47,550 nt of DNA, from NCBI GenBank assembly GCA_031260965.1, contig JAISKK010000101.1, positions 1 to 47,550 of the forward strand. Direction: 5' to 3'. The notes beneath the pieces are model-generated. The model searched no databases and was not told the DNA's origin. It saw only the letters and a list, made by a program, of their open reading frames with translations. How positions within the stretch are numbered: position 1 is the first letter of the stretch; each line of letters starts with the position of its first letter. Source of the stretch: Desulfovibrio sp. Its GTDB lineage: Bacteria > Desulfobacterota > Desulfovibrionia > Desulfovibrionales > Desulfovibrionaceae. The translations under genes and the position numbers were made by a program. Below, piece after piece: positions 40,520 through 47,550 of this stretch.

Positions 40520-43500
40520 ATGTTTTGGAATAGACTTTTTGAATTATGCGGAGCCGGTATCAATACTGACACTATGTTTTCCGTGCTTGTGTTCTGCAAT
40601 CTGACCGCTATAATCCTTGACATTTCTTATTACTACTTGAAAAATTTTGAAAAACATGATGGGCTCCTTAAAATATCGACTTTGAAAAGAGTCGGTTACA
40701 TTCTTGCCTATGCTCTGATTTTTTTGCGGGGGACAATTCCGAATTTAATATCGGTAAATATCGGAAGTACTCTTTTGTTTTGCTGTTTCACTGCTGACGC
40801 CATGGTGTTGCTCAAATCCGTAAACAGGTGGAATCACAAAGATCGGACTATTGAATTTTCAATAACTGCTGTTTTTATTTTACTTTTTAACATGGCAGAA
40901 TTTTTTGCCGTTGGTTCAAAAATTTATATGGTTGCCACTGCCTCATTTACAGTTTTTGCCATCATGTGCTATCCAACTGTTATATTTATTTTTTCAAAAG
41001 GACTCGAAAAGTTCAAGCGCGGAATCGGTGTGTTTTACCTCTTGCTGCTTGCGTCGTTATTACCGCGTGCGTACAGCGACATTGTAACCCCGGATTACAA
41101 CATATTTACGAATAGTATCCCGCAAGCGGCCTTCTTTATCTCGCTGTTGATGATGACTATCGCGAGTCAGGTTGTGTTCCTGTTTTTCCTGAAAGAGAAA
41201 TCGGATCACGAGATGGAATCCAAGAATAGACTCCTGAATACGATCAACGAAGCTGCCGCAACGCTGCTGAAGGCGGAAGCAGGCAATTTTGAGAACGACA
41301 TCAGAAATTGCATGAGTATGATGGCGCTGTGCGTGGACGTGGATCGCATGCGCATTTGGCAAAACTACACCAGAGACGGGAAACTCTATCGCAAACAAGT
41401 CTACGAGTGGTCGGGAAAAGCAGCGCCGCAGTTGGAGCCGGGATACACGTCGGAGATTCCCTATGGCAAACATATGTCCGGGTGGGAGGCAAAGTTTTCC
41501 CGCGGGCAGATTATAAACGGTCTTGTCCATACTTTTCCACAGGCGGAGCGGGCGCGTCTGTCTACGCAGGGGATTCTTTCCATTCTTGTTGTTCCCGTGT
41601 TTTTCCAGGGACGCTTTTGGGGACTTGTCAGTTTTGACGATTGCCATGAGGCGCGTGCATTTTCCCAGAATGATGAGAATTTATTGCGCTCCGGAGGGCT
41701 GCTGATTGCCAACGCCATACTGCGCAACGAAATGACAGACAATCTCGTAGCGGCGCGTGAAGAGGCGCTTGCAAGCGCCGCAGGGAAATCCGATTTTCTG
41801 GCCAATATGAGCCATGAAATGCGCACACCGCTCAACGCGATCATCGGCCTCTCAGAGCTGACGATTGATTCCGGTGAGCTGGGCGGCAATGCGCGGGAGA
41901 ACCTGGAGAAAGTATATAATGCGGGCGTAACGCTGCTTAGTCTTATCAATGATATTCTGGACATATCGAAAATAGAATCCGGCAAGTTTGAAATCATCCC
42001 GGTGGAATACAACACGCCAACCCTTATCAATGATATAGTCATCCTGAATAGTGTGCGGACAGGCTCCAAGCCCATAACCTTCCATCTGCATGTGGACGAG
42101 AACATGCCGAGCAAGCTTTTTGGGGATGAGTTGCGCGTCAAGCAGGTGTTTAATAATCTTTTGAGCAATGCTTTCAAATATACGAAGGAAGGCCGTGTTG
42201 ACTGGAGCCTTTCCTGCGAGCAGGATGGCGATTCCGTGTGGCTGGTTTCCACTGTCAAGGACAGCGGTATCGGCATCCGCCCGAAGGATTTGGAAAAGCT
42301 TTTCTCCACATACAACCAGGTTGATACAAAAAGCAATCGTAAAATTGAGGGTACCGGCCTTGGCCTCTCCATCTGCAAAAGCATGGTAGATCTGATGGAA
42401 GGCAAAATCTCCGTCGAGAGCGAATACGGAAAGGGCAGCTCCTTTACGGTGCGCATCAGGCAGGGCAAAGCGACCAGTGTTCCTATCGGCGCGGAGGTCG
42501 TGGAGAGTCTGAAAAACTTTCATTTCGCCGATCATAAACGGGATCGGAGCGCAATGCTGGTGCGCGCGCATATTCCTTACGCAAGGGTGCTGGTTGTAGA
42601 TGACGTGCCCACGAATCTGGATGTGGCCCGGGGCATGATGAAACCCTATGGGATGCAGGTTGACTGTGTATCAAGCGGCCCCGCCGCCATAGATCTGATT
42701 CGTGAAGCCAAGGTAACATACAACGCGATTTTTATGGATCACATGATGCCGGGCATGGACGGCATTGAGGCCACCAGGATCATCCGTGAGGAAATCGGAA
42801 CGGAGTACGCGAAAACAGTGCCTGTTATTGCTCTTACCGCAAACGCCATTGTCGGGAATGAAGACATGTTCATGCAAAAAGGCTTCCAGGCCTTTCTTTC
42901 CAAGCCCATCGACATTATGCGCATGGATTTTGTTATCAATCACTGGGTGCGTGATAAAGAACTGGAGGAAAAACTTTCCGCGGATATCAAGAATGACCAA
43001 AACGCGCCGCATACGAGCAAGGGTGAGGGAAAAAGCGACGTTGACAAGATGGAGGAACGCGGCGGAGCAGGCGGCAAAAGGAGCGGTTTTAAGAAGATCA
43101 GTCTTAAGGAGATTCATCTCAGTGGACTTGACCTTGAAAAAGGCTTGAAGCGTTTCGGCGATGACGAAGAAACTTATTTGGATGTTTTGAAATCCTATAC
43201 GCTGCATACGTCCCCACTGCTTGATGATCTGCGTGGCTGTTTGCAGGAGAGGTTGCCGGATTATGCGATTGTGGTGCATGGGATAAAAAGCAGCAGCCGC
43301 AGTATCGGTGCGGAGCAGATTGGGGCGCAGGCCGAGGATCTGGAGTTTGCGGCCAAAGCCGGCGACTTTGCGTTTGTCGATGCGCACAACGCCACTTTAA
43401 TCGAAACAGTCCAAGTGCTGATCGAAAAATTGTCCGCCCTGTTGCACGATATTGCAGAAAAAAATCCAAAGCCCCTAAAAGCCGAGCCGGATGCAAATGT

Positions 43501-43684
43501 GTTGGCCGTCTTGCTTGAAGCCTGTACAAACTTTGACATTGATGGAGCGGACAAGGCAATGGCGGAACTGGAAAGCTATTCCTACACCTCCCGCGGCGAA
43601 CTGGTTGAATGGTTGAAAACACAGATAAGTGTGGCGGGGTTTAAACAGATTACAGAACGTCTGTCACAGGAAAACAACACTTGA
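40520..43684 (+). CDS. Hybrid sensor histidine kinase with REC and Hpt domains
   Basis: The protein of about 1054 residues has seven or so N-terminal membrane helices (to ~225), then a GAF-like domain (~235-395) and HisKA with H432 in MSHEMRTPLNAIIGL. An ATPase domain follows (LLSNAFKYT, DSGIGI, GTGLGLSICKSMVDL), a receiver with D740 in IFMDHMMPGMDG, and a C-terminal Hpt with H920 in VVHGIKSSSRSIG. It is a full phosphorelay chain in one protein, so a separate output regulator is expected elsewhere. ATG 40520 follows a TTG at 40514; the ribosome binding site is weak. Its N-terminal third is AT-rich. It lies between two copies of rdgB-derived sequence. Confidence 0.9.
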   Translation: MFWNRLFELCGAGINTDTMFSVLVFCNLTAIILDISYYYLKNFEKHDGLLKISTLKRVGYILAYALIFLRGTIPNLISVNIGSTLLFCCFTADAMVLLKSVNRWNHKDRTIEFSITAVFILLFNMAEFFAVGSKIYMVATASFTVFAIMCYPTVIFIFSKGLEKFKRGIGVFYLLLLASLLPRAYSDIVTPDYNIFTNSIPQAAFFISLLMMTIASQVVFLFFLKEKSDHEMESKNRLLNTINEAAATLLKAEAGNFENDIRNCMSMMALCVDVDRMRIWQNYTRDGKLYRKQVYEWSGKAAPQLEPGYTSEIPYGKHMSGWEAKFSRGQIINGLVHTFPQAERARLSTQGILSILVVPVFFQGRFWGLVSFDDCHEARAFSQNDENLLRSGGLLIANAILRNEMTDNLVAAREEALASAAGKSDFLANMSHEMRTPLNAIIGLSELTIDSGELGGNARENLEKVYNAGVTLLSLINDILDISKIESGKFEIIPVEYNTPTLINDIVILNSVRTGSKPITFHLHVDENMPSKLFGDELRVKQVFNNLLSNAFKYTKEGRVDWSLSCEQDGDSVWLVSTVKDSGIGIRPKDLEKLFSTYNQVDTKSNRKIEGTGLGLSICKSMVDLMEGKISVESEYGKGSSFTVRIRQGKATSVPIGAEVVESLKNFHFADHKRDRSAMLVRAHIPYARVLVVDDVPTNLDVARGMMKPYGMQVDCVSSGPAAIDLIREAKVTYNAIFMDHMMPGMDGIEATRIIREEIGTEYAKTVPVIALTANAIVGNEDMFMQKGFQAFLSKPIDIMRMDFVINHWVRDKELEEKLSADIKNDQNAPHTSKGEGKSDVDKMEERGGAGGKRSGFKKISLKEIHLSGLDLEKGLKRFGDDEETYLDVLKSYTLHTSPLLDDLRGCLQERLPDYAIVVHGIKSSSRSIGAEQIGAQAEDLEFAAKAGDFAFVDAHNATLIETVQVLIEKLSALLHDIAEKNPKPLKAEPDANVLAVLLEACTNFDIDGADKAMAELESYSYTSRGELVEWLKTQISVAGFKQITERLSQENNT

Positions 43685-43701
43685 AAGCTGCCTTATACAC
43701 A

Positions 43702-43742
43702 TAAAGGGCTGAATTTATCTTTGAGGAGAGATGATGCACGAT
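43702..43742 (+). repeat. 41-bp direct repeat, copy 1 (tssC start signals ahead of rdgB)
   Basis: The 41 bases starting TAAAGGGCTGAATTTATC and ending ATGATGCACGAT are identical to 44617-44657. They carry a GAGGAGAG ribosome binding site and the codons M-M-H-D. This copy now leads into the kinase-tail/rdgB block. The two copies flank the 874 bases 43743-44616 in the manner of a long target duplication. Confidence 0.93.
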
Positions 43743-44453
43743 ATTACGCTGCCGGTGGCCCTGCGCGCAAGGCAGGCTGAACATGAGGCGAGCGTGCCTG
43801 AAAATCCGGGTTTGTCCGTCTCGCCGCGTGAATCCATAGTGCTGGCTACCCGTAACCGGGGCAAGATCGGTGAACTGGCCGTGCTTTTGCGGCCTTTTGG
43901 CCTGGAAGTGCTGGGGATGGGCGCCTTTCCGGAAATAGGGGAGATTGAGGAAAACGGCAGCAGCTTTGCGGAGAATGCCTTGCTTAAGGCCAGAACTGTC
44001 GCGGCGGCCACGGGTTTTGTGGCTTTGGCCGACGATTCCGGTCTGGAGACGGACGCTCTGGCCGGCGCTCCGGGAATTTTTTCCGCCCGCTACGCGGTTG
44101 CTGCGCATGAAGCTGCCTCGGACAGGCGTAATATTGAGAAATTGTTGCAGGATATGCACGGGGTAGCGGCAGAAAAGCGCGGGGCGTGTTTTCGCTGCTG
44201 TATGGCGGCCCGTGCTCCGGGCGGAGAGGAAATTCTGGCTGAAGGCGCATGGGAGGGACGGATTACGCAAGCCCCCGCAGGTGGGAACGGCTTTGGTTAT
44301 GACCCGGTTTTTTTTGATCCAGAACTGGGGTGCACAGCGGCACAAATGAGCGGGGAAGAAAAAAACCGGCGCAGCCACCGGGCCGCCGCCGCAGCCCGTC
44401 TGCTCAAGCTCTGGCCGGAGTTTTGGGAAAAGTGGCTGAACAACAGGGGTTGA
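43731..44453 (+). CDS. rdgB: RdgB/HAM1 non-canonical purine NTP pyrophosphatase with chimeric N-terminus
   Basis: The enzyme hydrolyses dITP, ITP and XTP to monophosphates, keeping deaminated purines out of nucleic acids. The core has TRNRGKIGEL, FAENALLKA, DDSGLETDALAG, GYDPVF and SHRAAA, all family motifs, and normal length from about residue 22. The first 21 residues are foreign: MMHD comes from the start of tssC, and ITLPVALRARQAEHEAS from the tail of the kinase at 39061. GTG 43794 corresponds to the ancestral ATG at 40184 and may still be used. The gene thus borrows tssC's ribosome binding site. Confidence 0.9.
   Translation: MMHDITLPVALRARQAEHEASVPENPGLSVSPRESIVLATRNRGKIGELAVLLRPFGLEVLGMGAFPEIGEIEENGSSFAENALLKARTVAAATGFVALADDSGLETDALAGAPGIFSARYAVAAHEAASDRRNIEKLLQDMHGVAAEKRGACFRCCMAARAPGGEEILAEGAWEGRITQAPAGGNGFGYDPVFFDPELGCTAAQMSGEEKNRRSHRAAAAARLLKLWPEFWEKWLNNRG
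43743..44453 (+). repeat. Right copy of the kinase-tail/rdgB duplication (intact)
   Basis: This is the partner of 40132-40328. It begins at the same base of the kinase 3' end (ATTACG), contains the whole rdgB gene and ends with the shared AGGGGTTGAG. Point differences show the copies have diverged for some time. Confidence 0.88.
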
Positions 44454-44471
44454 GTTCAAATAGTCGCTTAC

Positions 44472-44488
44472 GGCGAGCAAAGCTCGCC
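44472..44488 (+). other. Hairpin after rdgB
   Basis: GGCGAGC and GCTCGCC flank AAA, 18 bases after the rdgB stop and without a T run. It lies in the 192-base gap before tssC, which also holds an AT-rich stretch and copy 2 of the 41-bp repeat. Confidence 0.5.
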
Positions 44489-44616
44489 TATGCCCAGTTG
44501 ACAGCAAGGATTTATAGGAAATCATTAGCGAGCATTTTATGTGTGAAATACTAATTTTTTATGCTGACATGGCTGGCGTCAGTTCCCTCTGCGTGCATTT
44601 TACGGCGCGCAGATCG

Positions 44617-44657
44617 TAAAGGGCTGAATTTATCTTTGAGGAGAGATGATGCACGAT
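44617..44657 (+). repeat. 41-bp direct repeat, copy 2 (native tssC start)
   Basis: Identical to 43702-43742. Here the GAGGAGAG and ATGATG lead into the full tssC frame, so this is probably the original location. Confidence 0.93.
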
Positions 44658-46106
44658 GAAAAAACATCGCCGCTTGAAGCAATTCTGACAGCGGCGCAAG
44701 CGCCGGAAAAAGGCCCGGAGCGCGATACTCTCACGGTCGGGTTACGGACGCTGTTGCGTCTTGCCCCCCCTGCCGTTGTGGCCGGGCGGCTTTCTGATGC
44801 GCTGCCGGACTATATCATCTCCATGATCGACGACAAGCTCTCGGCACAACTCAATGCAATTTTGCATCACCCTGATTTTCTTGCTCTGGAGGCCGCCTGG
44901 CGCGCCCTGTACTTTCTGGTGGACCGGATAGATTTCAGCCAGAACATCAAAGTGGAATACATCAATGTTTCCAAAACAGACTTGCTGAATGATTTTCATG
45001 ATGCGCCGGAAGTGGTGAAGTCCGGTCTGTATCACCATGTATATACTGCTGAATTCGGTCAGTTTGGAGGGCAGCCCGTGGCGGCCATCATTGCGGATTA
45101 TGAATTTAACGGCGATGCGCAGGACATGCAGTTGCTGAGTTATGCGGCGTCTGTGGCCTGCATGTCGCACGCGCCCTTTTTTGCCGCTGCGGGCAAGGGC
45201 CTTTTCGGCATTGACGCTTGGCGGCATTTCCCGGATCTCACGGACATCAAAAGCGTGTTTGACACGCCCCGTCTCGCGCGCTGGAATTCCTTTCGGGAAT
45301 CGGAAAATGCCCGTTATGTGGGACTTACGCTGCCGGGATTTTTATTGCGTCGGCCCTATAATGAAGACGCCGCTGTCGTTTCGGCGTTTAATTTTATCGA
45401 ATCAACAGAGAGCGAAGACAATTTTTGTTGGGGGAACACGGCCTTCGCTCTGGGCGTGTGTCTTGCGGACAGTTTTGCCAAATACCGCTGGTGCGTGAAT
45501 ATCATCGGTCCGGACGGCGGCGGCGCGGTGACGGGTCTGCCCTGTTGCAGCTTCGACGCCATGCGCGGCATACAAAACAAGATCCCGACGCGAACGCTTA
45601 TATCTGAACGCCGGGAATTCGAGCTTGCTGACCTGGGTTTTATCACTTTTGCCGCTGACAGAAATGCGGGGGACGCGATTTTTTATTCCGCAAATTCCGT
45701 ATTGAAGCCGAAACTTTTCCCCAAAACTCCGGAAGGTTTTACGGCGGAAATAAATTTCAAACTCTCCACGCAGTTCCCCTATATGATGATCATGAACAGG
45801 CTCGGGCACTATATTAAAGTCATACAGCGCGAAAGCGTGGGCGCTTGGCGGGAATGCGCCGACATCGCCCGCGAGTTGAACAAGTGGACCAGCCAGTATG
45901 TGACGGAAATGGATACGCCGGATGCGCTTACCCGCAGTCGGCGTCCCTTGCGTATGGCCAGGATTGATGTTAAAGAGGTTCCGGGTGATTCGGGATGGTA
46001 TGCTGTTACGGTGCTTGCCTGTCCCCATTTCAAATATATGGGCGTGAATTTTACGCTTTCCCTTGAAGGCAAGCTGGACAGACAAAGTCCCGAGGCGGCA
46101 AGCTAA
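44646..46106 (+). CDS. tssC: Type VI secretion sheath protein, large subunit
   Basis: The 486-residue TssC/VipB/IglB protein, with TssB, forms the contractile sheath around the Hcp tube. Family segments are PDFLALEAAWRALYFLVDRI, IKVEYINVSKTDLLNDF, LADSFAKYRWCVNIIGPDGGGAVTGLP, FITFAADRNAGDAIFYSANS and a C-terminal LACPHFKYMGVNFTLSLEGKLD. Length is usual. TssB, normally the gene just upstream, is missing; that place holds the rdgB block. clpV, whose product recycles the sheath, lies downstream on the opposite strand. Confidence 0.94.
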   Translation: MMHDEKTSPLEAILTAAQAPEKGPERDTLTVGLRTLLRLAPPAVVAGRLSDALPDYIISMIDDKLSAQLNAILHHPDFLALEAAWRALYFLVDRIDFSQNIKVEYINVSKTDLLNDFHDAPEVVKSGLYHHVYTAEFGQFGGQPVAAIIADYEFNGDAQDMQLLSYAASVACMSHAPFFAAAGKGLFGIDAWRHFPDLTDIKSVFDTPRLARWNSFRESENARYVGLTLPGFLLRRPYNEDAAVVSAFNFIESTESEDNFCWGNTAFALGVCLADSFAKYRWCVNIIGPDGGGAVTGLPCCSFDAMRGIQNKIPTRTLISERREFELADLGFITFAADRNAGDAIFYSANSVLKPKLFPKTPEGFTAEINFKLSTQFPYMMIMNRLGHYIKVIQRESVGAWRECADIARELNKWTSQYVTEMDTPDALTRSRRPLRMARIDVKEVPGDSGWYAVTVLACPHFKYMGVNFTLSLEGKLDRQSPEAAS

Positions 46107-46134
46107 TTTTATTTTATCGCTGAAATAGGTCTCT

Positions 46135-46731
46135 ATGCTGTTTCTCTATTCACGCAGAATCCAGTTCATGTTGCTACTGTGCTGGAGCGCGGCCATGGTT
46201 GTTTTGTATGTGACCATCGTCGGGTCCGATGCGCGATTTTTCCATCAAGCCGATATTCCCCCTGCCGTCACGGCCGAACCGAGTGTCGCGGCCCTGCCCG
46301 TTCCGGAATTGCCTGCGCCTGCGCCGCAACCCGTTGTTGCCAAAAGGCCGGAGGCGGACGCCGTAAAAAATAGAGCCGAGGCCTTGCGCGTTACTACGCA
46401 GAGCGAGGGCGACAGCAAAGCGCTGGTGCTGGACTTTGATTATGTGCCGGCGCAGGCAAAGGGATTTGCCCCCGCCGCGACGAAGCATTATTTTATGGAG
46501 GGTTCGCCGACATTTGTGCTGGCTTTGGGCGAACACTGGATAATGGATATAGAGCAAAAGTCATATTCTACCGGGCTTCCCCAAGTCGGGAGCGTCAGCG
46601 TTATTTTGTCGCGCTCCAATAATCTGCGTTTTCTTGTTCACACGCGCACTATGGCGCAGGCGATTGGCGCGAGGGTAAAAATCAATCCTACAGCGACAGG
46701 CTTGCAGGCGATAATTCACGTCCCGCAATAG
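46135..46731 (+). CDS. Membrane-anchored protein of unknown function in the T6SS locus
   Basis: The 198-residue protein has one N-terminal helix (FMLLLCWSAAMVVLYVTIVG), a Pro/Ala-rich linker (LPVPELPAPAPQPVVA) and a C-terminal beta-rich domain (ALVLDFDYVPAQ...FVLALGEHWIMDIEQ...LRFLVHTRTM). The C-terminal pattern is loosely like AMIN domains, which bind peptidoglycan or secretin partners, but I cannot confirm this. It follows tssC by 28 bases and probably belongs to the same operon. Confidence 0.65.
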   Translation: MLFLYSRRIQFMLLLCWSAAMVVLYVTIVGSDARFFHQADIPPAVTAEPSVAALPVPELPAPAPQPVVAKRPEADAVKNRAEALRVTTQSEGDSKALVLDFDYVPAQAKGFAPAATKHYFMEGSPTFVLALGEHWIMDIEQKSYSTGLPQVGSVSVILSRSNNLRFLVHTRTMAQAIGARVKINPTATGLQAIIHVPQ

Positions 46732-46748
46732 GGGGGTGATTGGTGATT

Positions 46749-46795
46749 GTTGCCTGCAACGCTTATAGAGCGTTCTGCGGACGGACGCGGGCAAC
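46749..46795. terminator. Imperfect hairpin between convergent genes
   Basis: GTTGCC (46749-46754) can pair with GGCAAC (46790-46795), and inside it AACGC (46758-46762) with GCGTT (46770-46774). It lies in the 114-base gap between the protein at 46135 and clpV. No U run is present. Confidence 0.35.
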
Positions 46796-46845
46796 CCCAG
46801 GATACGTCTCTTGGTGTGCTCTCTGTATCTTCCTGATGATTCAGT

Positions 46846-47550
46846 CTATTCGTCGGCAAAATTCATAGTGAAATCGCCGGCTTCACTGATATCCAGGTTC
46901 AGGGACGGGGGCAGCGCGCTTTCGTCCGACATTTTGTCAAGCAGGGTCTGCGCAAGTTGAGGCAGCACATTGGCCGCGAGAATGTGATCAATGGCGCGCG
47001 CCCCCGTATCCACCTCGGTACAGCGCGCGACAATGGTTTTAACAAGCCCCTCGGAGTAGTGTAGCGCCACTTTATTGTTTTTGGCAAGCCGCTCGCCCAG
47101 GGCGGTCAGTTTCATGTTGGCGATGCGCGTGAGCGCGTCTTCGTCAAGCCCCAGGTAGGGCACGATGGTCATGCGCGCCAGCAGCGCCGGCTTGAAGTGG
47201 GCGGTAAACTCAGGCCAGAGGAGTTTTTGCAGGGTTTCGCCGTCAGGCGGCGGCGTCTGCGCGCGGGCGGCAAGCAATGTTTCCGACCCCAGGTTCGAGG
47301 TCAGCAGGATAACAGTGGATCCGAAGCCTACTTTCTTGCCTTCGCCGTCGGTCAGTTCGCCCTTGTCAAAGACCTGATAGAAAAGGTTCATCACATCGGG
47401 GTGGGCTTTTTCCACCTCGTCCAGCAGAATGACGCTATAGGGGCGGCGGCGTACGGCTTCCGTCAGCAGACCGCCTTCACCGTAGCCGACATAGCCCGGA
47501 GGGGAGCCGATGAGGCGGGAAACCGTGTGTTTTTCCTGAAATTCGCTCAT
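46846..47550 (-). CDS. clpV: T6SS AAA+ ATPase ClpV, C-terminal part
   Basis: The last 234 residues of a Hsp100/ClpB-type ATPase are visible; the gene begins beyond the right edge. Seen are the SRLIGSPPGYVGYGEGGLLTEAVRRRPYSV block, Walker B ILLDEVEKAHPDV, the sensor segment TVILLTSNLG, and the D2 small domain with TGARAIDHILAANVLPQLA, including the sensor-2 region. Next to tssC it is most likely ClpV/TssH, which disassembles contracted TssBC sheaths; ClpB is the alternative. Confidence 0.88.
   Translation of the reverse strand: MSEFQEKHTVSRLIGSPPGYVGYGEGGLLTEAVRRRPYSVILLDEVEKAHPDVMNLFYQVFDKGELTDGEGKKVGFGSTVILLTSNLGSETLLAARAQTPPPDGETLQKLLWPEFTAHFKPALLARMTIVPYLGLDEDALTRIANMKLTALGERLAKNNKVALHYSEGLVKTIVARCTEVDTGARAIDHILAANVLPQLAQTLLDKMSDESALPPSLNLDISEAGDFTMNFADE

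Overview
The window is about 57-60% GC and looks like the chromosome of a Gram-negative anaerobe or facultative anaerobe. Supporting features are Sec and Tat signal peptides, a periplasmic copper enzyme, a lytic transglycosylase and the edge of a type VI secretion (T6SS) locus. The gene mix (FmdE-type zinc-ribbon protein, polyferredoxin plus Tat aldo/keto reductase, acyl-CoA dehydrogenases beside a Liv transporter, rimO, glpX) suggests a Desulfobacterota/deltaproteobacterial relative. That placement is inference, not proof.

Layout. 1-4.3 kb: on the minus strand, an FmdE-like gene and a heavy-metal P-type ATPase operon, with a (GA)23 microsatellite and short duplications. 4.35-5.39 kb: an HSL-type esterase. 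5.4-15.5 kb: a long plus-strand respiratory operon. It encodes Rieske protein, cytochrome b and a subunit IV/cytochrome c fusion (Qcr-like); then a divergent nitrous oxide reductase carrying all seven predicted CuZ histidines and a CuA site; then a second cytochrome b with a heme-c tail, a YtkA-like periplasmic protein, and an ABC-type module (FtsX permease, ATPase, NTF2-like protein, Asp-box propeller, second FtsX permease). No canonical nosR, nosD, nosF, nosY or nosL lies in the window. This cluster is the most interesting system here: it resembles a complete N2O respiration locus built on a short, lactonase-like NosZ with a non-canonical maturation set. 15.5-18.4 kb: a convergent minus-strand NapH/NosR-like polyferredoxin and a Tat aldo/keto reductase.

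18.6-30.7 kb is mainly housekeeping: serS with a G10 tract; glpX-terC-dapA; an acyl-CoA dehydrogenase; a CytX-like transporter, lytic transglycosylase, VTT membrane protein and glycosyltransferase; a HAD hydrolase; a second acyl-CoA dehydrogenase. 30.9-35.7 kb is a complete livKHMGF branched-chain amino acid ABC transporter. 35.8-36.1 kb holds wrecked mobile DNA: an EcoRI-family adenine methyltransferase pseudogene run into an IS110-type transposase fragment. 36.3-39 kb: an exported HD-like protein and rimO.

39-47.5 kb records a local rearrangement. A histidine kinase is followed by an internally deleted rdgB remnant, then a large hybrid sensor kinase. Next comes an intact rdgB that, with the kinase tail, sits at the 5' end of tssC between two 41-bp direct repeats. 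tssC, a membrane-anchored protein of unknown function and the 3' part of clpV follow.
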